DNA of 64,000 nt from Euleptes europaea (taxonomy: Eukaryota; Chordata; Lepidosauria; Squamata; Sphaerodactylidae), in NCBI RefSeq assembly GCF_029931775.1, contig NC_079328.1, positions 12,523,001 through 12,587,000 of the forward strand. The letters are read 5' to 3'. The notes beneath the pieces were generated by a model. That model did no database searches, was not told where the DNA came from, and saw only the letters and a list, made by a program, of their open reading frames with translations. How positions within the stretch are numbered: the stretch's first letter is position 1; each line of letters starts with the position of its first letter. The position numbers and the translations under genes were made by a program. Shown here piece after piece: positions 21,848-34,239 of the stretch.

Positions 21848-22072
21848 GGGGCTGTGGCTCAATGGTGGAGCATCTGCTTGGCATGCAAAAGGTTCCAGAT
21901 TCCATCCCCAGCATCTCCACGTTTAAAAAAAAAAAAGCATCAGTAGTAGGTGATGTGAAAGACCTTTGCCTAAGACCCTAAGGAGCTGCTGCCAGTCTGA
22001 GTAGATGATACTGATCTTGATGGACCAAGGGTCTGATAAACATAAGGCAGCTTCATATGTGTTTGTGTTCCT
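21848..22072 (+). mobile_element. tRNA-derived SINE
   Basis: Same family as 4541-4742: GGCTGTGGCTCAATGGTGGA, GCATCTGCTTGGCATGCAAA, an A-run, then the GTGATGTGAAAGACC block and a CATAAGGCAGCTTCAT ending. Confidence 0.85.
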
Positions 22073-22084
22073 GAATGCATCAAA

Positions 22085-22600
22085 TGAAGGTGCCCTCTGC
22101 AACCGCCCTGACAGGCCATTCCAGAAGAATGGGCCTACCACAGAAAAAGCTCCTAACCTTACTGTTGCTATATGAACAGTCCTAGGAGATGGTACCACAG
22201 TGAAAAGACTATTTGGAGAGCATAATGGGTACATAAGCATATACAGGGAGATGCTGTTTGATAAATGAGGGGCCTAGGCTATGAAGGGCTTTAAAGGCAG
22301 TAATCAGCACCTTGAACTGGGCCTGGAAGCAAATATGTGTTAACCAGTGTAGCTTATGCAGCGCTGGATGTTCCAATCAGCTGGTCCCGGCTGGTTTTGC
22401 TGGTCTTGCTGCTGCTTTGTGGGTATCTTCAAAGGGAGCCCTATGTAGAGCTCATTACAGTTGTCCACTCTAGAGGTTACTGTAGGATGGATCGGTGTGA
22501 CTGGGTCTGTAAAGTCTAAATAAGGGGCCATCTTACCAGCCAAATGTAGTTGGAATAAAATGTACCAGCAGCCCCAGCTTGTTTGTCCATTGACAAGGCC
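22085..22600 (+). repeat. LINE-like dispersed repeat, family not named
   Basis: Contains ordered blocks common in reptile genomes: GCCATTCCAGAAGAATGGGC, GGCTATGAAGGGCTTTAAAG, CACCTTGAACTGGGCCTGGA, and GAGCTCATTACAGTTGTCCA. I take it as 3' sequence of an L2 or CR1-type LINE, without certainty. No reading frame is intact. Confidence 0.5.
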
Positions 22601-22904
22601 AAGTGTAAGAGTACTCCTAATTACCTTGTCCTACTAAAGAGATTTTAACCCTTTCTAAGGGTGACCGATTGACATCGCCCAGATCCTCTGCCTTCCCAGC
22701 CAGCATTACCTCCATCTTGTCTGGATTAAGCTTTAGTTTGTTCAACTTCTAGCAACAAAGAGGTTTCCCTTCTTTCAGAAGAAAACAGGAAGTGATATTG
22801 GATACTGCAACCAATATCTAGTTGCAGAGGCCTGTGACTTCCAGAATATTAAGCTTTCTTCTAAGAGATGGTTTGTATAGGAACTCTTGTTTTGGGCCCA
22901 GGGC

Positions 22905-23300
22905 AACAGAACATAAGTAAAGCCCGCTGAATCAGCATGCTGTTTCACACAGCAGCCAACCATTTGCCCTAGAGGGCCAACAAATGGAGCACAGAGGCCA
23001 AGGCCCTCTGCAGTTGCTGCCTCGTAGTGCTAGTACATAGGTTTGCTGCCTATGGAGGCTCCATTGATGGACTTCTCCTTCATGACTCTGTCTTGCCCCC
23101 TTTTAGATCCAAATTTATGGTCGTGGCCATCACTGTGTCTGCTGGCAGTGAATTCCACAGTTTAATTACTTGTGGAGTAAAATATGTCCTTTTCTCTGTC
23201 CTGAGCCTATATCTTACCGACTTAATTGGGTGCTCCTGCATTCTGCTATGTGAGAGGGAACTTTGTTGCTGCCTGCCCTGTGCTCTGCAGTACTCAGCTT
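22905..23300 (-). mobile_element. CR1 LINE 3' region, minus strand
   Basis: Inverted CR1 landmarks: CACACAGCAGCCAACCATTT, a TTGATGGACTTCTCCTTCAT block, CTGGCAGTGAATTCCACAGT, and TGTCCTGAGCCTAT. The order matches the longer minus-strand copy at 52325-53040. Confidence 0.78.
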
Positions 23301-23469
23301 GGACAGAAAGGGCACTACAGGATTAGCCCAGGTTTCTCTTGACTCCATAGTGCCTTCTTCAGTAGGTATAATACTGTTTCTAGCCTAGGAAAGCGCATAG
23401 CCCTCTTCAGCTTGTAAAGGAGTGGTGCACATCCTGACTCCTCCTGATTTATGGGCTAAGGCAATGAAG

Positions 23470-25730
23470 CAGGATAACCCTGCAGTTTGTCCAAGGCTAT
23501 ACTACAGGAGTTCTTGGGATGCATCTTTAAAAAGCAAAACAAATCAATGCAAAAAAACAAACAAACCCTGAGATTCAGCTGGAAATATCTTATAGTACAT
23601 TTTTTTTTAAATTCTGGGGAAGAATTCTGTGACAAGAAGTTGATAAAGGATGAGACATGCATACCATCTTAGACAAATGACACAGTATCTCTGGTCTGCT
23701 GTGTTCTGGGTCTGCAGTATACGTATTTAATGCTTCATTTGCTTAGAATTGTTTGGGTCAACTCCTAATCTGCTACTAACAAAAAAATCCCACCCCTTGG
23801 CTTGGTGAGCTCCATCCCCCAAAACTTACTGTTATATATTTCATTTTTGTGAGGTATGAATAAGACTCATGGCAAATACAGGGTTGCTAACTATAGTCCT
23901 GAGAGATAAATTGGGATGTTCCAACCATATCAAAGTGCTAAGTCTTGTTGAGCCAGTGTGAGATAAAAGAAAGCAGATTCATATTCTGTTCCTGTGCACT
24001 CCAATCAAGGTTAGTTCATTCAAGTGATTAGATCAGTGGGACCACTAGTCTAACCAGAAAAATCTAGGCAGAAGGATACTAGTTTCTTGAGGCATAATTT
24101 GTTTCATAGAATGAGATCGAGAGTTGAGAAGAGGCATAAGAAATATGTTTGGTTATATATGCATGTCTCCCACGAGCCAGCAGATAAACTGTAGGCTGGT
24201 AGTTTCCATTCTCCCAAATAGGAGGGTTTTTATTCCCCCTCCCCAAAAGTCTGTAGTATTACATACACTGAAAGTAATTCCCCAGTGGCCAGTGAAGCTT
24301 TCCCAGATAAACAGGCATAGTGTTGGACTGTGAAAGCAGGATCTGTTGTTATTTGATAAACACATTATAATAAGGGGATGTGGTGTGCTCATCTTTTTAA
24401 GTGTAGTTCTACAATTTTTGTTCTATATCTGCCATTCCTTCTGTATCATCCGCAAAGTTTATTCTATTTTCTTCCCATAATGATTGGATAATGCTACTTG
24501 TATTATGTTAATAATTGCATGCTCTGTGGTAAACACTTCAAGTAACCTTGATAGCCCCCTTCATTAATTTTAGCTCTTTGTTCAATATTGTTTACTCTGA
24601 CTATAGCTTTGTGGCTGTTGTATGCTTTTTTCTTCCTTATGGCATAGTCCAGTTTTCTCAATATGCTAAATTAGCTTACTGTAGACATGGATTTTTAGGA
24701 AGTGCATCCCCTTATCTTGAGTCAAGTCACAAAAAAACAAGCAATTTATTTTTTTATTACAGAGGAGCTGATTGCTTTGGTCTCACCATATTATGCTTTG
24801 GGTTCCACCACTTATTTTTCAGCAAAAGAGAAGAATTTTGGGATGTGTAATGTTGTATGTGAATGGAATGTGCATGTGCACGCCCCTCTAGCCTGCTTTT
24901 ATTTCTTTTAGAAACATAGAGAATAATGGAATAAAATGATAATGCATACCCTTGATCTTGTGTTTTCACCAGAAAAAAATAGAGAGTTGTGTTTAATTTT
25001 GTAATGGACAGACTGTGATCCAGTAGTTTGGACTTAAAGACCTTGAAACTCAACAGGATTTGGGGGGGGGGTAGTTAAAGGTAGTTCACCTTTGGAGACT
25101 GACTGAATGGGCTGGTTTCCTCTAGGTTTTTACTGTAAAAGTAGCTGATTGTGATGAAGTCCTCCTCAACCTCCACAATTGGCAGAGAGCTCAGGTGGTA
25201 GACATGCTTGCCCCTAGAAGGCTCTTCTCACTGGCTGGAACCCAGACACCTCCTTGGTATTCTGGGGCACTTGCAATGGTGAAGTGGCATGGATGGCTTG
25301 ATGGAGCAATCATGGTGGAAGATTCACATTGAATCTAACTGGATATGTGCTGGAGCTCCTCTTTCTCTGCCATCATTGCCGGGCATTCCAGTGAAGCCAT
25401 GCTAGTCCTTTTTTTGTTATTTGTCAGTTCAGGTATCCAAACAGACCTTAGTTAATTATGATTTGGTGTGTCTGAATTGAGTGTGTCTGGTATTCTTCAG
25501 GAATAACGATGAATAACTCAAGAGACCTGCAGGTTTGGTTGGTTCTTCTGACTCCAAATCTTCCCCACATTTGTGTTTTAGGACACTTTTAACTTGTTTT
25601 TCTCTGTACAGTACAGACCCAAAGTGGCTTACAATTTACAAAACGCATATCCATCACTAATGCAGAGGTCCATGCTCTTCTACCTTGAAAAGTAAAATTA
25701 AATATTAGAATGTGTTTGGATTGGAGAGTC
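23470..25730. other. AT-rich intron, nothing assigned
   Basis: No gene or confident element. Several open frames of 60-100 codons have no recognisable domain and overlap on both strands. A homopolymer G run is near 25063. Confidence 0.5.
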
Positions 25731-26656
25731 AGATTTAGTTAACTTTCTGATTAAAGTATTTTGCCATGCGATGAACACAAAATATGTAGAAATGTGTAGA
25801 TTCTGTGCTGTGGGACACCAGGCAGGCCTGAGGGGTGTTTCTTCCATCCTGAGCCCAGAGTGCAACAAGCAGATAGCTCTGTATTCGCCACATGGGACTG
25901 TATTTGCCAAATGGGACTGTGTGTGTGCAGGCCAGCCACGGTCTTCTAGTGCATTCCACAGTCCTAGGAGTGCCCCCCAGCTCTCATTGGATCTTCTCAC
26001 CTAATCTGGCACATGATCAAAGGGCAGGAGCGCTCCTTCCCTCAGTCCTTCCTTTACCACAGTTGATGTTGGATGTGTAACAGTTTTCTTAATGTTTTTC
26101 TGAGGAGAATTCTTTTGTGGATTATTTTCTTTGAGTTTTTGCATTTGTCTCATTTGGTGAGCTCATTGATGGCACTCTTCAAAAAATGTACTGAATGTAG
26201 TACCAAGCACAATCTGGTGAGCATTCATTGTGCCTGTTATGCTTGGGAAGTCCCACAACGTTAATGCTTGCGCAGTTTGAAAATGATCCTCTGGGAGAAG
26301 GCTCTTACAGCCCCTGTGACCCGGCCACAGTGCCTTGCAGAGGGCAGAGAATGAAAAACGAGAGGGTACATCCTCAGTGGTATTGGCACCATTGGCTCCT
26401 ACCTTGGACCCATCTACCCGGCACACTCATAGGTCGGCCTTGGTTCTGAGAAGCGATGCCGAACCTTCTCCAAAGAACTCAAAGTGAAAGCATTTATCAG
26501 ACCCTCTGACTCCTCACCTTCATCGAGTTGAGACCTAGAGGTCGCTGCCCCTCCTTCCCACACTCCATCACCTCATGTGCAGCCAGTGAATAGCCCATTA
26601 CAGTCAGATGACAATGTTAAGGAAATGGGGCCCTTGACTCTGACGGACCATGTGGA

Positions 26657-27058
26657 AAAGTCCAAGAAGTGGAAGTTGGCACAGGACATGCCTCCCACTG
26701 CCCCAGTATTCTGGCAGCTCCCTTGGTGTCATTGTCCTCTCACCCTGATGTATATAGTTGTTAACTGATTAAAATAATAGAATGTTAGAATTTAAGTAAG
26801 TAAGAAATGTGTCATCGAATATGCAATTATAATATTCAAAGAAGGTGTAATAGAATAGAAACTAGAGCAAGTTCCATCATAATGTAAGAATTTGATGTGT
26901 ATGTTTATATGTTTGTATGTTTTGTAATTTGTGTTTGGAAAATAAAATACTTAAAAAAAAAAAGTCCAAGAAATCGAAGTTGGCACTGGACATGCCTTCC
27001 ACTGCTCCAGTATTCCAGCAGCTCCCTTGGTGCCCTTGTCCTCTTACCCTGATGTATA
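26657..27058 (+). repeat. Direct duplication of about 100 bp flanking an L1 piece
   Basis: Segments 26657-26755 and 26964-27058 are near copies (AAGTTGGCAC, GGACATGCC, CTCCCTTGGTG, CCCTGATGTATAT in both), with roughly ten differences. Between them lies the L1 3' fragment. The copies are too long for a normal TSD unless unusual. Confidence 0.75.
26766..26962 (+). mobile_element. L1 3' UTR fragment with poly(A)
   Basis: AT-rich sequence ending in GGAAAATAAAATACTT and an A-run of about 12 bases. It has the look of an L1 3' end, though of a different subfamily from the copies at 138 and 32714. It is embedded in the DIRS gag-like region. Confidence 0.6.
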
Positions 27059-30000
27059 TCCCCTAATGGGGTGCTCCAGACCAACAACAGATATGGTTCT
27101 ATCCCATGATTCCAAGGCCAGCAGCCCTTGACTCCGAGCCCAGCCTGGGACTGAATATGTCAGGGGCCTTACCTCTGGCATTCCTTCCATTTGCAGGGGA
27201 CTCTGAAGATTACTTTCTTCCCCATTTGCCACATTGGATCCACCTCTGGATGAGAAGGTTGGGGACTCGACTCCAGTATCACCTACAAAGGATCTCCGGC
27301 TCTACACAGAGCATTTGGTCATGATTGCCAAGGCTTTGATGTTGGACATAGTCTATTTGGATCTGAGAGCTTCCAATCTGATACTCTGGGTGGTGTACTC
27401 CAGCTTGTTGGGTCCGATTGCCTTCCCAGTGCTTCAAGGCTTGTTTGAGGCAGCTGCTTCCATCTGGACTAGGCCTGCCTCAGTGTATCCCTCTGCATGA
27501 AAATTAGAGAACATGTATAGGGTTCAACTGTGAATTCTTATTCGCTCACCCTCCTGACAGTTACCTGGTGGCAGAAGTCATGCCTTGCAAGCAGAGGGGA
27601 GGCGCTCCTTCCTCCCCATTGGATAGGGAAGGGAGGAAACTGGATGTCCTAGGTAGAAAAGTCTACTTGTCAGGGGCTGCAGCTTTTTGTGTAGCCAACT
27701 ATAGTGCAATAATGTCTTACTGATATCAGTTATTCCTTTGGGACTGTGTCTCCACATGCTTGGATGTTCTCCCAGATGGCAAAAAAAGCATTGGCTACGG
27801 TGATTCAAGCTGAGGTCATTAAGTTGAGTAAGCAGCAGATCAACACTGCTTGATAGTCTGCTGACTGTGCGAAGCAGGCGATGGCCTCGGCGGCAGTGTT
27901 CAGAAGACACTTCTGGTTGCGTACTATGGTCCATCCTTACGAGATGTGGGCCTTCCTAACAAGAGAGAGTTGTTCAGTACACAGACTGATGAATCCCTTG
28001 TCGGAATGCTTAAGAATAAGCTCACTGCCAAAACTGTGGAGATTACAGGTCAACCACCCTCCGTCGAGCCCCGGTATTTCCTAGTCCCAGTCATCCTTTA
28101 GGTAACAGCCACTGCACCAACCCCCAAACTGGCCACAATATGGAGGGCAGTAATGGGAAGAGACATCAAGGAAAGTCTAGGAATAAGAGGGCTAACAGGT
28201 CTCCTAGGGTTAAGTCATTCCTGTGGCTAGGGGTAGTCACAAGCATATCTCTTTTTTTCACAGATAGGTTGGATCCTTTCTGTGTGCTTGGAAGGAAATC
28301 ACGGGAGAGTCCTGGGTCCTCTCCATAGTTTGTTCTGGTTACTACTCAGAATTTAAGGTTTCCCTGTCATTTGTCCAAACCTTCCTCCCTCTGCAATTGA
28401 TGGATGCGGTGGATCAGCTGTTGTCAAAAGGAGCAATTCAACCTGTGCTCTAGGAGGAGTTACATCAGGGTTTTCATTCCCTTCCTCATAGATAAGAAGG
28501 ATGGAGGGAAATGGCAATGAATAAATGTGTGAAAGTTTCAAAGTCCTGAATGGTCATGTTGTCAAATCCCCTTATTGGAAATGAACTCTTGATTTGCTGT
28601 CTTAGATCTTAAAATACTTTCATATCTGCATCCACCCTGCTTGTTGAAAATACTTGTGCCTCCAGTGTAGAAATGATTGCTTCCAATACACTGTTTTACA
28701 GTTTGAGTTAACTGCAGCACCCAGGGCCTTCACTAAATATGTCTGTAGTGGTGGCACATCTATGCCAAAGAGGTGTACAATCTACCTATATTTAGATTAC
28801 TGGATATTGATGGTGCAGTCTGAGACCTCTCTAAATGATCAGGTGGCCCTTTCTCTCTCTTCACCTTAAGTTCCCTGGATCTGCTGGTGAATACAGAGAA
28901 ATCTCAATGGCAACCAACTTCCTCCGTGACCTTTATAGGAGCACTTTTAGATTCCCTTCAGGGGAAGACCATCCTGCCAGTCCCCAGGGCCCAGGCACTT
29001 TGGACCATAGTAGGGCTGTTTTGTAAACTCAGGTGCCAGTCTGCATTCACTATCCAAAGACTGCTGGGTCTTATGGCCTCTGCCACTGTGGTAGTGCCGT
29101 TTGCCAGACTGCACATGAGTTTGTTACAGAAATGGTTTCTTTGTTAGTTTAACCCCAAATGCCATTCCCAGTGGAAACATTTTCTCTTCCTTGTGTCATT
29201 GTACGGTCCCTAGCATGGTAGTCACATAGGGATGAACTGCTTACAAGTTGTGCGTTTGGAGTGTGCCTGCATGACGTAGAAGTCATCTTAGATGCTTCTC
29301 TATCTGGTTGTGGTGCCTATTGTCAATCTTTCTCTGTAAGTGGGAGTTGGTCTGAAGGAGAATCGAGGTGACATATCAGTCTTTTAGAATTGAGAGCTAT
29401 CAGACATGCCTTGACTACTTTTACAGCCTTGGTGTGAGGCAAGTGGGTGAAGGTAGCTACAGACAACACTACTGCAGAATTCTGCCTCAAATGAGGGCAC
29501 AGGTTCCTGGCCTTGTGTACAGAGGCTTGTCACATATGGAAATGGGCTGTGGTGAGAAACATGTCCCTCCATGCTATGGTGGACACTTTTAGCAGATCCA
29601 GATCCATGAACCACTAGTGCAGCTTGGTGGACTGCTATATCCTACCTGTTTTCTGCCTCTTGGGGTTCCCATCTAGTAGATCTCTTTGCCTCCTGTGACA
29701 ATGCCACGTGCCACTAGTTCTGTTCCCTGACAGCCCACTAGTATCTGTTCGAATGCCCTAGTGTCAACGTTCATTCTCAAGCCATTTTCGTGACTGCCCC
29801 CCTTCGTTGGGATCACTGTGCCTTTTGTGGCTATAGATTCTTTCACAGGTGCCGTTCCAGTCTGGACCACAGAACCCATCTCCAAATCCCAACCTTGGGC
29901 CCAAGGAGCTCAGAGAGGAGGGGTGATCTCCAGAACTCCACAGGGTTTTATAGGCTTGCCCTTGGGAGAACAGCTTTAAACCCTTATATCAAACTTGAGA

Positions 30001-30674
30001 AATTGCTACCACTTACTGGTGTGTCTTCCAGATAGTGAACCAAGATTATTTGCTGGAACTGAGTGAAGTTCCATGCTGAAAGAATGAGCCTGTCTGAGAT
30101 CACAGGAGGACTGGCAACTATCTAATATTCAATTCTGATTCCAGAATGCTACGGAAGATGAGGTCCACTTGTACCAAATGCTGCACACTGACTACAGGAC
30201 CTGCTATTTACAAGACCCATTTTGTATCTGCACATGGAGAGTGGCAGTAGTTGATTGCATGGGGGTTGAGCATCACCAGTTACAATCTGCAGACTTTAGC
30301 TTCAGAAATTATCTGTACCATTCATGTCATAGTTCCTCTGCTTTCCAGATGGTCACATCAGCCTTGTTTGCATTCCGCAGGTGAAACAAGCAGAAATGCA
30401 AATTGCCTACCTCTATATGGGTGGCCGGTGTATTTGGCTTTGTCCAAGCTAAACTGGACCAGGGCATTTGTTCCTACCTTGAGATAGTCAGCAGCCTTGT
30501 AATACATTTGTTTCTCACCATCCTCAGTCAGATGTTTCCTCCATGGGCTTATGCACCAGAGAAGGATGAGACAGAATTCTTAGAATTTGCCTCTAGTTCT
30601 GAGAGCCCTTGTCAGTGTATCTTATTCAGTTTAATTCTTAAAAGGAACTGACTTGGAAGGTGGTGTCCCTGGTA

Positions 30675-30985
30675 AAAAAAAAAAAAAAAGGTAAAGGTCC
30701 CCTGTGCAAGCACCTGGTCATTCCTGACCCATGGGGTGACGTTACATCCCGACGTTTCCTAGGCAGACCTCTGTTTATGGGGTGGTTTGCCAGTGCATTC
30801 CCCAGTCATCTTCCCTTTACCCCCAGCAAGCTGGGTACTCATTTTACTGACCTCGGAAGGATGGAAGGCTGAGTCAATCTTGCGCCGGCTACCTGAAACC
30901 AACTTCCGTTGGGATCGAACTCAGGTCGTGAGCAGAGCTTGGACTGCAGTACTGCAGCCTACCACTCTGCGCTATGGGGCTCCTA
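30675..30985 (-). mobile_element. Sauria SINE (tRNA head, ACCTTT-type tail)
   Basis: In reverse complement: a tRNA head (GAGCCCCATAGCGCAGAGTG), a B-box-like GTTCGATCCC, a body with TGAGTACCCAGCTTGCTGGG, and a tail ending GGGGACCTTTACC with an A/T run. An exact 12-bp TSD, GTGTCCCTGGTA, is at 30663-30674 and 30986-30997. This SINE family is diagnostic of squamates. It inserted into the DIRS element after that element had arrived. Confidence 0.94.
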
Positions 30986-32049
30986 GTGTCCCTGGTAGCC
31001 TTTAATAAAAATAGGTGATACGATAGGTTCCTGGTTGTGCACATTTCATTCTAATAAAGAAGTCTTCTTCTCTGTCCCTTTATTCCCAAGGCCCTCTTCT
31101 AGGTCTCATAGATAGCAAGAGCTGGTCCTTAAGTAGTTCTACTCAAGCCATTGCTTGACATATGCTTGATGTTTGGGAAGGTACTGAAAGATACTCAGAA
31201 TTCTTGGCCCTCTCTTAAAAGCCAGGGGATCAAGACTTCCAGGTTTCTATATCTACCATTAGCTGGTGGATGAGAGAGACCCTCCTAGGCTATATGGTTG
31301 ATGGAGCTGCAGTCTTGGGGATGTAGTAAACTTAGTGACAATAGATAACAGTACCTCTAGAGAACATTTCTAAGGCAGCTGCCTTTGCTAGTGCCCTTGC
31401 TGAGTTGCTATTTGATGCATTGACTTTTGCATATGCTGATTTTGGCAGGTGGTTCTGCAGCCAGTTGTTGATTATATTTGAATATGGGAGCCTGACCACT
31501 CAATTCCCATTCTGGAGATGGAATTGCTGTTTGTACTTCCTCATAATCTGATACTGGTTTTAAACTTTCTGGTGTGTACCTTTCCTTTTTATTTTATCTT
31601 CTGTTTTTAGTCATGTTGAATTTCTTGTCAGCTTTCTTAATAATATTCTTTAAGGTAGTTTAAAATATATTTCTTTCAGTGTGTTATTTGTTAATATTTT
31701 TAGGTTGACGTGTAACTTATTGTTATGATTATTTATTTTGTATAACAGATTTAATGTTTAATAAAAAAAAGCTTGAAAGTGAAGCAGAAATGTGTTAAAT
31801 GAGACTCTTCTTGTTTCTTGAATATAATGGTGTTTTGAATTACATTTGTTTGGTCTTTAATATTTGAATTCTAGTTCTTACTGTCCATGGCAAAAGTTGC
31901 TAAAAAGGTTAGAGCAGGAATGATAAGGGGTATCACTGCCTAGCTCCCTTATGTAATACAAAACTCTGAGGTGTATATACACTGGACTATATGTACTGGA
32001 ACTTGTGTTATCCATTGAATAAACTTGGTCCCTATATATATATTTTTGA

Positions 32050-32147
32050 AACGGACTAACGGTTCAATCCTAAGCAGAGCTACACATTTCTAAGCCTATT
32101 GATTTTGGTGGACTTGGAAAGGTGCAACTCTGCTTAGAATTACACTG
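32050..32147. mobile_element. Palindromic MITE
   Basis: Near-palindrome: TCAATCCTAAGCAGAGCTAC at the left mirrors GTGCAACTCTGCTTAGAATT at the right around a centre near 32096. A decayed relative is at 37360-37442. The superfamily is not known. Confidence 0.7.
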
Positions 32148-32454
32148 TAAATCTCCTTTGTGGTCTTTGTGCATTCTACTATTGGGCTCTGTGCCTACAC
32201 AGAGCTTCAATTCAGAAACTGCTTCAGCTAGTCTTCAGGTGCAGCTCCCCTTCAGATGAACATTCTTGACTGCACCTATGAAATTGGCCAAATACTTATG
32301 ACTTCAAAAGGTTGGCTTCCACTCTTATGCATAATTCAGCTACTAGGGGTTATCTAAATTGCATACTACAATCATATAATTATGTATTATATATTACAGA
32401 TTCCCACGAAAAAGCCTCTTGAGAAAACATATAGGGAATTTTAGGGAATTTTAA

Positions 32455-32713
32455 CCGAGGCAGCGTGGTGTAATGGTTAAGGTACCAGACTAGGACCTAT
32501 GAAACTCAGGTTTTAATCTCCACTCATGCCATGGAAGCTTGCTGGGTGACCTTGGGCCAGTCACACACTCTCAGCCCTGACCCTGGGTAGTATTTGGATG
32601 GGAGACCTCCAAGGAATACCAGGGGCATGATGCAGAGACAGGCAATGGCAAACCACTTCCGAATGTCTCTTGCCTCAAAAACCCTTCAGGGTCGCCATAA
32701 GTCAAATATGACT
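32455..32713 (+). mobile_element. Composite tRNA/5S SINE, split by an L1
   Basis: A tRNA head (GCGTGGTGTAATGGTTAAGG) is followed by a 5S-like block (TAGTATTTGGATGGGAGACC) and the GGGTCGCCATAAGTC tail. The tail resumes after the L1 at 34169-34200 (TATGACTTGACTGC). Confidence 0.88.
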
Positions 32714-34168
32714 ATTTTTTTAAACAGTTTTTATTATTTTTCATAACATTTTAAACAAAACATTTCAACAATGTATACAATTTATCAGTGGAAAAGAGAA
32801 AATTAACGCTATTGTTGAAAATATATCTTTGTTATTAAGTAAATAAGGAAAACGTCCCCTTCATCTTCCTCCATCTTGTTATAAACCTATTTACTCCTTT
32901 GTATTGAAAATTCTAATCCTAATATTGTCTTGTATAACTAAATATGGTGTCTTTACTTGATACACTAATTTTGCTTTTAATTTTAAATAATTTCTTTATT
33001 ATTGTATCACATTTCTTCAACACTAACTTTGAAAAGTGGATTAGATCAATGAGTAACCTTTAAATTCCCCCATTTGAAGTTCAGTTTCACAGTAAACCCT
33101 CCATGCCTCCCATTCACCCATGAATTAGACGTTGTCTTTTTGATTTATCAATGCAGTAAGTTTTGCCATTTCTGCCATTTCTAACATCTTTTGTATCCAG
33201 TCTTTTTTGTCTGGAATTTCCGTTGTCTTCCATTTAGCTGCATAAATTAGTCTCGCAGCTGTGGTGGCATATATCAAAAATGATCTCTGAGATACAATAG
33301 AGTCAGGTATCATACTTAGTAACATCATTTCAGGTGTTTTAGGTACATTGTTTTGTATAATTAACCTTATTTCATTGTAAATCATGTCCCAAAAGTTTTT
33401 TGCTTTATTACAAGTCCACCACATATGATGAAATGAACCTATTTCATTGTTACACTTCCAGCACTTCGGGGACATTGATTTGTAAGTCATTGCCAGTTTT
33501 TTAGGTGTCAGGTACCATCTATTACATCATTTTGTAAATATTTTCCCTTAGTGATTGAGAAAGAATGAGTTTCATGTCTCGTAACCAAAGTCTTTCCCAT
33601 TTATTTAGTAATATATCATGGCCCAGCATCTGTGCCCAATTGATCATAGTGGGTTTTATTTGATCTTGTTCACAATAAAGCTCTAACAATATCTTGTACA
33701 TTTTAGATATTAAATGGTCATTTGTATCCAGTAAGAGTTTTTGAAAAGTTGATTTATTTTTGAAAAATCCTGTTTTCAAACCCTGAACAAAGATGGAATT
33801 TATCTGATGATACTGAAACCAGGTCAAGTGGTCCTTGACTTCATCATAGTCTTTTAGTGAGCATTTATTGTAATCCCACTTTAAAAGGTCATGATATTTA
33901 ATAAATTGAGCTGGTCTCAATGGTCGTAATGTTAACATTTCTTGCGATGAAACCCACAATGGTGTCTTTGGTTCTAAAAGATGTTTGTATTTTTGCCAGG
34001 TTTTAAATAAAGGCAATTTAACCATATGTTGTTGAAATGATGTATGTGTCTTAATTTTATCATCCCACAACTATCCATGCCAACCACTTCTATTGTCGAA
34101 GCCTTCTAAGTCCAGTAGTCGTGTATTAGTCAGTTCCATCCAATCTTTTAGCCATACTAGAGCAGAAG
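32714..34168 (-). mobile_element. L1 LINE, 5'-truncated, minus strand, 13-bp TSD
   Basis: An exact TSD, GTCAAATATGACT, is at 32701-32713 and 34169-34181. On the minus strand the ORF2 C-terminal half is read in two pieces: 34070-33522 and, after a frame break with a stop, 33490-33125. The second piece has the cysteine motif CWKCNNEIGSFHHMWWTC followed by the ATTAARLIYAAKWK block. The 3' UTR (33124-32714) ends at a T-rich stretch that is the inverted poly(A) tail. It has few breaks and is among the younger LINEs here. Confidence 0.93.
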
Positions 34169-34239
34169 GTCAAATATGACTTGACTGCAAAAAACGTAAA
34201 AATAAAATTTTAAAATTTTATTTTGCACCCTTGGCCTTA

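Larger units (their letters stand above)
25740..31760 (+). mobile_element. DIRS-type retroelement, broken (fossil)
   Basis: Parts recognised in order: a left terminal region resembling the ITR of the 39254-48847 element (about 25870-26060), a gag-like region (about 26200-28080), reverse transcriptase (about 28350-29150) and RNase H (about 29160-29720). A likely 3' region runs to about 31760. The element belongs to the DIRS order of tyrosine-recombinase retrotransposons. It is heavily broken, with many interruptions, and looks old. An L1 3' piece and a Sauria SINE inserted later. The limits are approximate, and a right terminal repeat was not identified. Confidence 0.75.
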
